Assembly (NCBI GenBank): GCA_965221845.1
Contig: OZ244919.1
Span: 2,790,001 to 2,854,000 of the forward strand
DNA length: 64,000 bases
Direction of reading: 5' to 3'
From: JAJEFO01 sp965221845
Lineage (GTDB): Bacteria > Pseudomonadota > Alphaproteobacteria > Rhodobacterales > Rhodobacteraceae
Under the pieces are notes generated by a model. The model had not been told where the DNA came from, ran no database searches, and saw only the letters and a list, made by a program, of their open reading frames with translations. Positions 44,408 to 52,581 of this stretch are shown here, one piece after another. The first letter of the stretch is position 1, and every line of letters begins with the position of its first letter. The position numbers and the translations under genes are program-made.

Positions 44408-45297
44408 CAGGGCGCTCCTTCCGAGACATGTCTGGCCGCGGCCCTGAGAGCCTGGTCAAGGGCGTCTTCGGGCGGCGCGCCGGCGATTTCCGCCGCGACA
44501 TGTGCCGCGAGGAACGTGTCGCCTGCGCCGGTCACGCGTGCAACCTCTGCCGGGGCCGGATCTGCCACGATGATGCCGTTGCGGGTTCCATCCGCGACCG
44601 CGTGCCTGCCATTCGTGACCAGTGCTCGATCCGCGCCAAGTTCCAGCAACGCGCCTGCCGCGTCGCGTGCGCTGTCGAACCGGGAGCCGCACAGGATCCC
44701 GGCCTCCGCGACGTTCAGGTAGATCGAGGCGTTCGGCATGTCGAGCAGCGGCGCGAGCCTCGCGGCCTTGCCGGAAGAGGCGGGCGCCACGCGCAGGTCT
44801 GCCTCCTCGAACAGAGGGCTCGTCGCAATTTCGGCCAGAAGCGCGCCGGTGAGGTTTCCGTCAAGCGTGATCGGCCCCGCGAATGGCGCCTTCGCCGACC
44901 CGAGGCGACCGTCTGCGAGCGGGAGAAGGATCCTGTCGCCGGCGGCCTCGAGCGAACGCGCGTCGGCAACCGCCGCGATCAGGCCTCCAGGCCCCTCGAT
45001 GGCCATGTAGCCGTCCGTTGGAAGCCCTGCGGCCCTGTGGACGCATGTCATGTCGATTCCGGCTTCGGAAGCGAAGGAGATCAGTTTCTCGCCTTCATCG
45101 TCCCTTCCGATGGCCGCGAGCAGCGTCGGCTTCATGCCGAAACGCGCCAGCGAAGCGGCCACGTTCATGGCGACCCCGCCCGGGCGCCGAACAATGCGCC
45201 CTGGAACGTCCGAGCCTTCGGCCATGGCAGCGCCTGCGTGGCCGATCACGTCCCAGTGCGCCGATCCGATGCAGGGAATCCTGACGGCGACGGTCAC
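44407..45297 (-). CDS. psuK: Pseudouridine kinase (PfkB family)
   Basis: 296 aa with a GTG start at 45297; the frame is open further upstream, but there it runs through an IS-derived repeat. IPCIGSAHWDVIGHA opens the ribokinase fold, RRPGGVAMNVAASLARFGMK is the substrate-binding block, and VARVTGAGDTFLAAHVA is the PfkB signature with the catalytic Asp. It phosphorylates pseudouridine for PsuG, encoded next with a four-base overlap. Confidence 0.88.
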   Translation of the reverse strand: MTVAVRIPCIGSAHWDVIGHAGAAMAEGSDVPGRIVRRPGGVAMNVAASLARFGMKPTLLAAIGRDDEGEKLISFASEAGIDMTCVHRAAGLPTDGYMAIEGPGGLIAAVADARSLEAAGDRILLPLADGRLGSAKAPFAGPITLDGNLTGALLAEIATSPLFEEADLRVAPASSGKAARLAPLLDMPNASIYLNVAEAGILCGSRFDSARDAAGALLELGADRALVTNGRHAVADGTRNGIIVADPAPAEVARVTGAGDTFLAAHVAAEIAGAPPEDALDQALRAAARHVSEGAP

Positions 45298-45315
45298 CGT
45301 GACCCGGTCTTGCGC

Positions 45316-45402
45316 CCGGCCGTCAGTCGTGCGCGCACGGAACCGCCGTCCGCCATGACCGGGCGTTCGCGCGCCGACGGTCAGGCTGTCGGGAATTGGT
45401 GG
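45316..45402. repeat. Orphan terminus of the IS found at 52582–54213
   Basis: About 85 bases match 54130–54213 at nearly 90%: both contain ACGGAACCGCCGTCCGCCAT and GACGGTCAGGCT, and end in (G)CGGGAATTG or TCGGGAATTG. At 54.2 kb this is the right end of a decayed IS. Here it stands alone just upstream of psuK, in the gap to the aminotransferase gene, so it may affect psuK expression. Confidence 0.7.
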
Positions 45403-45429
45403 AAGAGCACGAGCCAAGCCTTTTTCCGG

Positions 45430-46614
45430 TCACGTCGCGGCCGCAAGCTCCAGAAGGCCGGCGACAGCTTCGATCAGGAGATCCATTTCCGCCCGCGTGT
45501 TGTAGCACTGAACCGACAGCCTGAGGCAGGACGACGCGTTCCAGTGCACGACAGGGATCTCGATGCGATGCCGGTCATGCAGCTCTCTTTGCAGCCAGAC
45601 GTGCTTCCTCGTCGGCACGGGAACCGAAACCATCTGGGGTGCGGAGTATTCACGGGACGAAAGTGGTTCGGTCCGGCATAGATCCAGCAGGCGGCCGGCG
45701 GTCTCATGGGCCAGGTCGCTGCAGCTTCCCGCCGCTTCGTCCAGGCCTTGCTCGCGACGGAAGCGCAGCGCCTCCGGCACGGTCAGCCAGGCCGAGGGAT
45801 CCCGTGTGCCCTGAACTTCCATTGCATCCACGAAAGGCGAGCCCCCGAACGGGCCTTCGGCCATGCGATCGCCCTGCCAGCCATGCGAGATGACCAGCGG
45901 GTCAAGCATCGGCTGATGCTCCCTGCGGGCATGGAGGAAACCCGCCCCTTTGGGAGCCATCATCCACTTGTGGCAGTTCCCGCAGTAGAAATCCGCGCCA
46001 AGCCTGTCGAGATCCAGCGAAACGTGCCCGGGAGCGTGCGCGCCGTCAATGACGGTGTAGATGCCCCTGTGACGCGCCTCTTCGATGACCGTCTCAAGCG
46101 GGAAGGCAAGGGCGGTGGGCGAGGTGACATGGCTTGCGAACAGGACGCGCGTGCGATCGGTCATGGCGCCGGTGACGGCGTCATTGAACTGCGCGGCCTC
46201 GGTCAGGGGCAAGGGAATGGCCACGTGGACCAGTTTTGCGCCGGTGTTGCGCGCCACGAATTCCCAGGTCTTCTCGGTCGCGGCGTATTCGTGATCGGTC
46301 GTCAGAATCTCGTCGCCCGGTTCCAGAGGCAGCGATCGGGCCACGATGTTGACGCCATGCGTCGCGTTCACGCACCCGACCACGTCATCTGCATCGGCCC
46401 CCAGGTCGTTCGCGAGAGCACGCCGCGTCTCCGCCATCCATCTCCCGTAGCCTCGCCCAGGGTCCAGAAAGGCCACCGGCTGCCGTTCCAGCTGGAGCTG
46501 CCAGGCCTGGTAGCGCTCGAACACCTGTCGCGGGCAGGCTCCGAAAGAGCCGTGGTTCAGAAAGACCGTTCCCGGGTCAAGCAGGAAGAGGTCGCGCATG
46601 CCGTTTCCGCTCAC
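45430..46614 (-). CDS. PLP-dependent class V aminotransferase (isopenicillin-N-epimerase-like)
   Basis: 394 aa from a GTG at 46614 that overlaps the permease stop (GTGA); an ATG at 46599 is an alternative. LDPGTVFLNHGSFGACPRQV is the family's opening, TVIDGAHAPGHVSLDL holds the PLP-binding Asp, and FYCGNCHKWMMAPKGAGFLH contains the Schiff-base Lys. EVQGTRDPSAWLTVPEAL is also typical. Members include isopenicillin N epimerases and cysteine desulfurase-like lyases acting on amino acids or peptides. Its place at the end of a peptide-type transporter operon suggests it processes the imported compound. Confidence 0.85.
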   Translation of the reverse strand: MSGNGMRDLFLLDPGTVFLNHGSFGACPRQVFERYQAWQLQLERQPVAFLDPGRGYGRWMAETRRALANDLGADADDVVGCVNATHGVNIVARSLPLEPGDEILTTDHEYAATEKTWEFVARNTGAKLVHVAIPLPLTEAAQFNDAVTGAMTDRTRVLFASHVTSPTALAFPLETVIEEARHRGIYTVIDGAHAPGHVSLDLDRLGADFYCGNCHKWMMAPKGAGFLHARREHQPMLDPLVISHGWQGDRMAEGPFGGSPFVDAMEVQGTRDPSAWLTVPEALRFRREQGLDEAAGSCSDLAHETAGRLLDLCRTEPLSSREYSAPQMVSVPVPTRKHVWLQRELHDRHRIEIPVVHWNASSCLRLSVQCYNTRAEMDLLIEAVAGLLELAAAT

Positions 46615-47531
46615 GCCCGGCGTCCCTCCATGGTCGGATCCAGCGCGTCACGCAGGCCGTCTCCGAAGAGCGAGGTCGCAAGCACGGTTGCCGCGAGTGC
46701 AATCGTCGGAAACACGGCAAGGTGCCAGTAGAAGTACATGAAGTTCATCCCGACGCTTATCATCTGCCCCCAGCTCGGCGTGGGAGGAGGAACGCCCACG
46801 CCGAGGAAGCTGAGAGACGCTTCGAGCATCATCGCCAGGGGGATCGCGAGGACAAAGCCAACAATGATCGGCGAGACGGAGTTGGGAATCAGGTGGCGAA
46901 AAACGACGTAGGCCGGGCTTGCGCCGAGGGCCACCGCCGCGCGGACAAACTCCTTTGACTTGAACGCCTTGACCTGCGCCCTGACCAGCAGGCAGACTTG
47001 GACCCAGCCGAACAGTGCGGCGATGAACACGATCATCCAGAAGCCGCCGCCGACCACGGCCCCGAGCAGCAGTGCCGCCAGGAGCGGCGGGAGAACCGAG
47101 AATATCTCGATCAGGCGCATGATGAACCAGTCCGTCGCGCCGCCGTAGTATCCTGCGGCCGCACCCAGCGGAATTCCCATGATGACGGAGAATGCCGCGG
47201 CAATGAAGCCGATGCTCAGCGACACGCGCGCCCCGTAGACCGTCCTCGTCAGGAAGTCCCGGCCAAGGTCGTCGACCCCGAACGGGTGTTCCCGCGACGG
47301 GAAGGCAAGGGCTTCCTGCAGGTAGGCCTGATCGGTCGGACCGGTCGGAAAGATCAGCGGAGCGACGATCGCGAGAACCGCGATCGCGGCGACGGTTCCG
47401 CCGCCGGCCAGGGCCGCTCGATTTGCCGCCAGGCGTCTCCATGCGTGCCACAAGGGGCCATGTGCGCGTCCCGTCGGCCCGGGCTGGACGAATGGCGTGC
47501 CGGGCGCGGCCGCTGAGTCGGGGCCGCTCAT
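46611..47531 (-). CDS. Peptide-type ABC transporter permease, DppC-like
   Basis: 306 aa. A cytoplasmic N-terminus precedes a first helix (LAGGGTVAAIAVLAIVAPLI), the periplasmic HPFGVDDLGRDFLTRTVYGAR block typical of DppC/OppC, and the core helices. The EAA loop is VRAAVALGASPAYVVFRHLI PNS. It overlaps the dppB-like gene (ATGA) and is overlapped by the aminotransferase gene. Confidence 0.93.
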   Translation of the reverse strand: MSGPDSAAAPGTPFVQPGPTGRAHGPLWHAWRRLAANRAALAGGGTVAAIAVLAIVAPLIFPTGPTDQAYLQEALAFPSREHPFGVDDLGRDFLTRTVYGARVSLSIGFIAAAFSVIMGIPLGAAAGYYGGATDWFIMRLIEIFSVLPPLLAALLLGAVVGGGFWMIVFIAALFGWVQVCLLVRAQVKAFKSKEFVRAAVALGASPAYVVFRHLIPNSVSPIIVGFVLAIPLAMMLEASLSFLGVGVPPPTPSWGQMISVGMNFMYFYWHLAVFPTIALAATVLATSLFGDGLRDALDPTMEGRRA

Positions 47532-48460
47532 TCCGCGCCGCCGCCAAACCGGATGCGGGGGTTCAGCCAGGCATACAGGATGTCGGACACCAGGTACGCG
47601 AGCGCGAAAAGGATCGCCAGTATCAGCATCAGGGCCATCTCCAGGGGATAGTCCCTGGTCTCTATCGATGACACGAAGAAGCTGCCCAGGCCCGGAACCC
47701 GGAATATGGCTTCGACGAATATCGAGCCGGTCGCGGTGCCGAGGAACATCGGGAAGAAGACGGTCACGAGCGGGATCGCCGAATTGCGCAGGACGTGCTG
47801 GAAGACAATCCTGCGTTCGGACAGCCCCTTTGCGCGAAGCACCGTCACGAAGGGCTTGCTGAGCGTGTCCAGCATGGCGGAGCGCATGTAGCGGGCGTAC
47901 GTGGCCAGAGGGATGGTCGCATAGGCGATGATTGGCAGGATCCACCGCTTCGGCTCGCCCCAGCCCGATGACGGCAGCCAGTTCAGCCACACCGAGAACA
48001 GCAGGATGAGCAGCATGGACGTGACGAACACCGGCACGGTCAGCCCGAGCGTGGCCACCGCCGAGGCCAGGTAGTCGATCCAGGTATTGCGGCGCAGCGC
48101 CGCCGCCATTCCCAGAAGCATGCCGAGCGGCGTGCCGACCAGGACCCCCAGGCCGCCAAGGACGAGTGACGGAATCCAGGCCCGGCCGATCAGGCCGGTG
48201 ACGGTCTCGCCCGGACTCTGGAACGGGACGCCGAAGTCCAGCCTGAGCACGCCCCACATGTAGTTCAGGTACTGGACGTGAAGCGGCCGGTCGAGGCCGT
48301 ACTGGGCCATCATCCTTTGCCGGACCTCTTCCGCCAGCGGCATCTCGCCGGCATCGAACGGGCCGCCCGGGATCGAGTGCATCATCAGGAAGATTATGAT
48401 CGATACGACGAAGAACGTGACCGAGACCGAAACGAGACGGCGAAGGGCGTATCCTAGCAT
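47528..48460 (-). CDS. Peptide-type ABC transporter permease, DppB-like
   Basis: 310 aa. MLGYALRRLVSVSVTFFVVS begins the first membrane helix, followed by HSIPGGPFD and MMAQYGLDRPLHVQYLNYM, the DppB periplasmic region. The EAA loop is VTVLRAKGLSERRIVFQHVL RNS, and the last helix ends YLVSDILYAWLNPRIRFG. It pairs with the DppC-like permease in one channel. Confidence 0.93.
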   Translation of the reverse strand: MLGYALRRLVSVSVTFFVVSIIIFLMMHSIPGGPFDAGEMPLAEEVRQRMMAQYGLDRPLHVQYLNYMWGVLRLDFGVPFQSPGETVTGLIGRAWIPSLVLGGLGVLVGTPLGMLLGMAAALRRNTWIDYLASAVATLGLTVPVFVTSMLLILLFSVWLNWLPSSGWGEPKRWILPIIAYATIPLATYARYMRSAMLDTLSKPFVTVLRAKGLSERRIVFQHVLRNSAIPLVTVFFPMFLGTATGSIFVEAIFRVPGLGSFFVSSIETRDYPLEMALMLILAILFALAYLVSDILYAWLNPRIRFGGGAE

Positions 48461-48488
48461 GCCGTGCCGCCCCTTGTTTCCGGCAGGC

Positions 48489-49475
48489 TCATGCAGCCAC
48501 CCTTGCCTCGACCCTGTGGTTCTTCGAGATCTCCACGAGACGCCTTTCCCCGGATGGCCGGGCCGGACCGTCCGTTTCGCTCGCCCGAAGGGTGACGACT
48601 TTCTCCTCCATCTCCTCGCGCGACATGAAGCGTCGCCTTGGCCGCGCCCTGGGGTCCATCACGGGGATGGCGTCGAGGAGAGACCGCGTGTAGTGATGCC
48701 GTGCCCCCGAGAAGATCGTTTCCGTGTCGGCCTCTTCCACCACGCGCCCGTTGAACATGACCGCGACGCGGTCGGTCAGCGACCGCACCACGGAGAGATC
48801 GTGGCTGATGAACAGGACCGAGAGCTCCATCTCGTTCTGGAGATCCTGAATGAGATTGATGATCTGCGCCTTGACGGACACGTCCAGCGCCGAGGTCGGC
48901 TCGTCGGCGATCAGCACGGCCGGCTGGAGGATCAGGGCCCGGGCGATCGCGACCCTCTGCCTTTGCCCGCCGGACAGCTCGTGCGGATAGCGGCTGCCGA
49001 AGCTGCGGTGAAGCCCGACTCTTTCGAGCCACTCCAAGGCCAGGGCATTCCTTTCCGTGGCGCCTCCCGCGCCGTGGATCAGCAGCGGCTCGGCCACGAT
49101 CTGCCGCAGGGTGAGCATGGGGTTGAGCGCGGAGTAGCTGTCCTGGAAGACAACCTGCATGCGCCGCCGGGCCTCCTTCATCTCCTGATGGCCGTATTCC
49201 GTTATGTCCTCGCCTTCCAGCCTGATCCGGCCGGACGTCGGCTCGATCAGCCTCAACGCCATCATTCCCGTCGTGGTCTTGCCTGAGCCGCTCTCCCCGA
49301 CAAGGCCCATGATGCTGTTGCGTTCCAGCACAAGGTTCATGTCGCGCACGGCTCTCACCTCTGTGCGCTTGCGGTTCAGGATGCTTCCCGACCTCAGGGC
49401 GAAGGTCTTCTCGATTCCGCAGAGCTGGAGTGCCGGCCGCATCTTGGAGGCGGCAGTCACGAGAGCCTCCAGCAT
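48489..49475 (-). CDS. Peptide-type ABC transporter ATPase, DppF-like
   Basis: 328 aa from ATG 49475, overlapping the preceding ATPase gene by 19 bases; an ATG at 49442 is an alternative. Walker A is GESGSGKTT, the Q-loop is VVFQDSYSALNPMLTL, the ABC signature is LSGGQRQRVAIARAL, Walker B is VLIADEPTSALDVS and the H-loop SHDLSVV. The oligopeptide-transporter C-terminal tail is short. It forms a heterodimer with the DppD-like ATPase. Confidence 0.92.
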   Translation of the reverse strand: MLEALVTAASKMRPALQLCGIEKTFALRSGSILNRKRTEVRAVRDMNLVLERNSIMGLVGESGSGKTTTGMMALRLIEPTSGRIRLEGEDITEYGHQEMKEARRRMQVVFQDSYSALNPMLTLRQIVAEPLLIHGAGGATERNALALEWLERVGLHRSFGSRYPHELSGGQRQRVAIARALILQPAVLIADEPTSALDVSVKAQIINLIQDLQNEMELSVLFISHDLSVVRSLTDRVAVMFNGRVVEEADTETIFSGARHHYTRSLLDAIPVMDPRARPRRRFMSREEMEEKVVTLRASETDGPARPSGERRLVEISKNHRVEARVAA

Positions 49476-50437
49476 GCGGCGGCACTCGCCTCCGTGACCT
49501 TCACAAGCTCGGGATCGGACGAACTGCATCTCGCGTCGGCTCCGGGGCATCGCGGATGAAACGGGCAGCCTTCGGGCGGGGCTGACGGATCGGGCGCGCT
49601 GCCCGGGATTTCGGTCAGTCGGCCCCGGCCCTTGCCCTGTCCGGGCACGGAGTCGAGAAGCGCCCTGGTGTAGGGATGGGCCGGGGCCTCGAAGATTCTC
49701 TCGACCGGCGCGGTTTCCATGATCCTGCCGCCGTACATTACCGCGACGCGATCCGACGTTTCGGCGATCACGCCGAGATCGTGCGTGATCATGACCAGTC
49801 CCATGCCCATCTCCTCCTGGATCTCCTTGATGAGCTGCAGGATCCGGGCCTGAACGGTGACGTCAAGGGCCGTGGTCGGCTCGTCCGCAAACAGGACGCG
49901 AGGGCGGCAGGACAGGGCCATTGCGATCATGGCGCGCTGCAGCATGCCGCCGGAAAGCTGGTGCGGAAAGCTGTCGAGGATCGCCTCTGCATTGACGATC
50001 TGCACCTTCTTCAGCAACCCCAGAGCTTCCTCCCTCGCGCGGCGGCGCGGCGTTCCGCGATGTGTCCGGATGGTCTCCACGATCTGCTGGCCGATGGTGT
50101 AGCAGGGATCCATTGCGGTCATCGGATCCTGGAATATCATGGACGCCACCCCGCCCCTGATCGCGGACAGGTCGCTCCTGCTCGCGCGGGTGATCTCGAT
50201 TCCGGCGACTTCCAGCCGCTTGGCGCTGATCCGTGCAGGCGGACTCCTCAGGAGCCTCAGAACGGCCATACAGGACACCGACTTCCCGGACCCGCTCTCC
50301 CCGACGATTCCCAGGCTTTCGCCGTCGTCCAGATGGAGGCTTACGCCACGAACGGCCTGCACGCTGCCCTCGATCCCCGAAAAGCTGACATGCAGGCCCT
50401 CGACGCTGACCAGATGATCGGAGGACGGTCGGGTCAA
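49457..50437 (-). CDS. Peptide-type ABC transporter ATPase, DppD-like
   Basis: 326 aa. No ATG is available. I chose the TTG at 50437, which follows AAGGGA by six bases. The TTG at 50467 lies inside the loop of a strong hairpin and is less likely. Walker A is GESGSGKS, the Q-loop FQDPMTAMDPCYT, the signature LSGGMLQRAMIAMAL, Walker B VLFADEPTTALDVT. The C-terminal cysteine motif of Opp/Dpp ATPases is present (CPFHPRCPGADARC), which in some homologues binds an iron–sulfur cluster. Confidence 0.9.
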   Translation of the reverse strand: MTRPSSDHLVSVEGLHVSFSGIEGSVQAVRGVSLHLDDGESLGIVGESGSGKSVSCMAVLRLLRSPPARISAKRLEVAGIEITRASRSDLSAIRGGVASMIFQDPMTAMDPCYTIGQQIVETIRTHRGTPRRRAREEALGLLKKVQIVNAEAILDSFPHQLSGGMLQRAMIAMALSCRPRVLFADEPTTALDVTVQARILQLIKEIQEEMGMGLVMITHDLGVIAETSDRVAVMYGGRIMETAPVERIFEAPAHPYTRALLDSVPGQGKGRGRLTEIPGSAPDPSAPPEGCPFHPRCPGADARCSSSDPELVKVTEASAAACWRLS

Positions 50438-50454
50438 CGGGATTCCCTTGGCCG

Positions 50455-50481
50455 GCCCCGGCGGCAATGTGCCGCCGGGGC
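50455..50481 (-). terminator. Hairpin between binding-protein and ATPase genes
   Basis: An 11-bp perfect stem (GCCCCGGCGGC / GCCGCCGGGGC) with a five-base loop lies ten bases past the binding-protein stop. No U-tract follows. It likely protects or partly attenuates the transcript so that the binding protein is made in excess, as in many ABC operons. Confidence 0.65.
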
Positions 50482-50490
50482 GCGCATCGT

Positions 50491-52089
50491 CTAGTCGACG
50501 GTCAGATGCGTGTAGAAGAACGGCGTCACGCGGGGAGTCGGCGAAAGGCCGTTGGCGTTGATGAGGGTCGAATCGCCCTTGACGTCGCCGGACAGGACGA
50601 ACGTCTGGATCGGATGGACAAGGGGGATGACCGAGACGTTCTCATGGAGCAGGAGCCGCTCCGCCTCCGCGTAGAGGTCGAGACGCGTCTCCCAGTCAGA
50701 CGCCGAACCCGCTTCCGCAACGAGGCGGTCGTATTCAGGCAGCCTGTGGTCGTGACGTCCGCCGTCGTAGAAGATGCCGAAGAAGTTCGAAGGGTCGATG
50801 TAGTCGAACTCGTAGGGCGAGAGGAACAGGTTGTTCTCCTTGTTCAGCAGGGCCTGCATCCAGTCCTGAGTCGGCATGACGCGGAGGTCCATGTCTATTC
50901 CCAGGTGCTCCTTGTACTCGGCCTGCAGGTACTGCAGCATCGGAGCGGTGATCGCCCCGTTGTAGCCGCCCTGGTCGCGATACCATATCTCGACCTTCGG
51001 GAAGCCTTCGCCGTTCGGATATCCGGCTGCGGCAAGATGCATGCGCGCCCTTTCCGGATCGAAGACCGCCTCCGCCGCGATGCCTGCATTGTGGCCCGGG
51101 TAGTCCGGCGAGAGGATCGAGCCTGCCGGGATGGCGAGGCCGGACAGCACGGTCCCGGCCATCTCCTCGCGGTCGACGGCGTAGGCAAGGGCCTTGCGCA
51201 CGTCGACGTCGTCAAACGGCGCCGCATCGAGGTCGAACGAGATGTAGGACACGGCGAAGATCGCGTTGCGCCGAACGTTCTCCGGCTCTCTCCGCTCCAT
51301 GAACGGGATCTGGCCGCGGTTGAGGTACGCCATCTTCAGCTCGCCGGCGAGATATGCCGGCAGGCCGACTTCGGCAGTCCCGAGGCTGGGGTTTATTTCA
51401 AGGCGTTCAAGGGTCGCCGGCCAGGGTCCGGCGTATTCCGGATTGGGCACGAAGGTCATCGAGTTGTCGTTCTTCTCCCAGCTCTCCACCATGTAGGCCC
51501 CGGACGCGACAAGCGTGTCCACGTTGGCTGCATAGTCGTCGCCGTGCTCGTCCCAGACGTGCTTGGGAACCGGATACCAAAGGCTCGCGACGCTGGGCCA
51601 GAAGGGACGCGGCGAAACGGTCCTCACCTCGATGGTCAGGTCGTCGACGGCCCTTACGCCCAGCGATTCGAGGCCGGCGTCGCCGGACGTCACGTCGGAC
51701 CAGCCGTCGATGCCGCCCGCAAAGTCCCAGTACCAAGCGAAGTCGTACCCGGACGTCGCCGCGCGCTCGATGGCGAACACGTAGTCTTCCGCCGTCAAGG
51801 GATGCCCGTCGGAGAATTTCAGCCCGTCCCGGAGCGTGATGGTCCAGGTCCGGCCGTCATCCGACTGCACCCAGGATTCCGCGCCAAGCCCGTGCAGGTT
51901 GAAGTCCGCGTCAAAGCTCGTGAGCGGCAGCTGGCTGTTTTCCGGATAGCCCGCGCGCGAGTAAACGGTCTTCATGTAGTCGTGATACGTTCCCGAAGTG
52001 CTGTCTCCCGGGAACACGGCCTCCTGCGCGGCGGCAGGCCAGGACATTGCCAGCGCCGCGCAGGCGGCAAGATGCTTCGTCAACCTCAT
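50491..52089 (-). CDS. ABC transporter substrate-binding protein, family 5 (peptide type)
   Basis: 532 aa from ATG 52089, which follows GGAGAAG. Signal peptide MRLTKHLAACAALAMSWPAA then AQEA, so periplasmic. Family 5 landmarks include WTITLRDGLKFSDGHPLTAE, DYVFAIERAATSGYD, LYAEAERLLLHENVSVIPLV and a C-terminal strand FFYTHLTVD. Family 5 proteins bind peptides, opines, nickel or glycosides. Here the operon also carries an aminotransferase and pseudouridine catabolism genes, so the ligand may not be a simple peptide. Confidence 0.92.
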   Translation of the reverse strand: MRLTKHLAACAALAMSWPAAAQEAVFPGDSTSGTYHDYMKTVYSRAGYPENSQLPLTSFDADFNLHGLGAESWVQSDDGRTWTITLRDGLKFSDGHPLTAEDYVFAIERAATSGYDFAWYWDFAGGIDGWSDVTSGDAGLESLGVRAVDDLTIEVRTVSPRPFWPSVASLWYPVPKHVWDEHGDDYAANVDTLVASGAYMVESWEKNDNSMTFVPNPEYAGPWPATLERLEINPSLGTAEVGLPAYLAGELKMAYLNRGQIPFMERREPENVRRNAIFAVSYISFDLDAAPFDDVDVRKALAYAVDREEMAGTVLSGLAIPAGSILSPDYPGHNAGIAAEAVFDPERARMHLAAAGYPNGEGFPKVEIWYRDQGGYNGAITAPMLQYLQAEYKEHLGIDMDLRVMPTQDWMQALLNKENNLFLSPYEFDYIDPSNFFGIFYDGGRHDHRLPEYDRLVAEAGSASDWETRLDLYAEAERLLLHENVSVIPLVHPIQTFVLSGDVKGDSTLINANGLSPTPRVTPFFYTHLTVD

Positions 52090-52220
52090 TTCGACTTCTC
52101 CGTCATCCATCGCATCAGCTTTCAGTCACGTCCTGATCGTCGCAAATGGCCCGTTTCGAGTCAACAAGATATGTCGGCATGGCATGTGCGATGCAGCGTT
52201 CTTTCGTCCGCGAGGCCAGC

Positions 52221-52260
52221 CGCCACGGCATCGGAACGGTCGCCACGGCATCGGAACGGT
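52221..52260. repeat. Two tandem copies of a 20-bp repeat
   Basis: CGCCACGGCATCGGAACGGT occurs twice in direct succession, and CGCCATGGGC begins a partial third copy. It lies about 130 bases upstream of the binding-protein start on the transcribed side, in a noncoding stretch, and may be slippage or a regulator site. Confidence 0.85.
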
Positions 52261-52581
52261 CGCCATGGGCGACGGCAGGGCCGCCCGGGGTTCCAGCGCC
52301 GCGGGCCGCGAACGCGTCATGGAACGGATGCCGTCGGGGGCTTCCGGGCGCCCGGCATGACGCTCTTCGGAACCGCGTCGCTGTCCATCGCAAGGACGGA
52401 ATCACGGAACCCGTGAATGGCCTGGCCGGCATCCCGGAGGGCGGGCATCCGGACGCAGGGCCGTTTCAAGGCGCGTCCGATGGCGGCCTGAGGCGGGGCT
52501 TCCGCCCTTCCAGCCCGCGCCGGATCCCCGTGCGGTTCGATTTCCTCCAATGGCGGGTCGTTGTTGTTGCGCGGGGTCGAC

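Noticed and set aside
45298..45417. N-terminal extension of the pseudouridine kinase (open frame to 45417)
   Set aside because: The extra 40 codons run through the IS-terminus repeat found also at 54130–54213; the ribokinase fold begins after the GTG at 45297.
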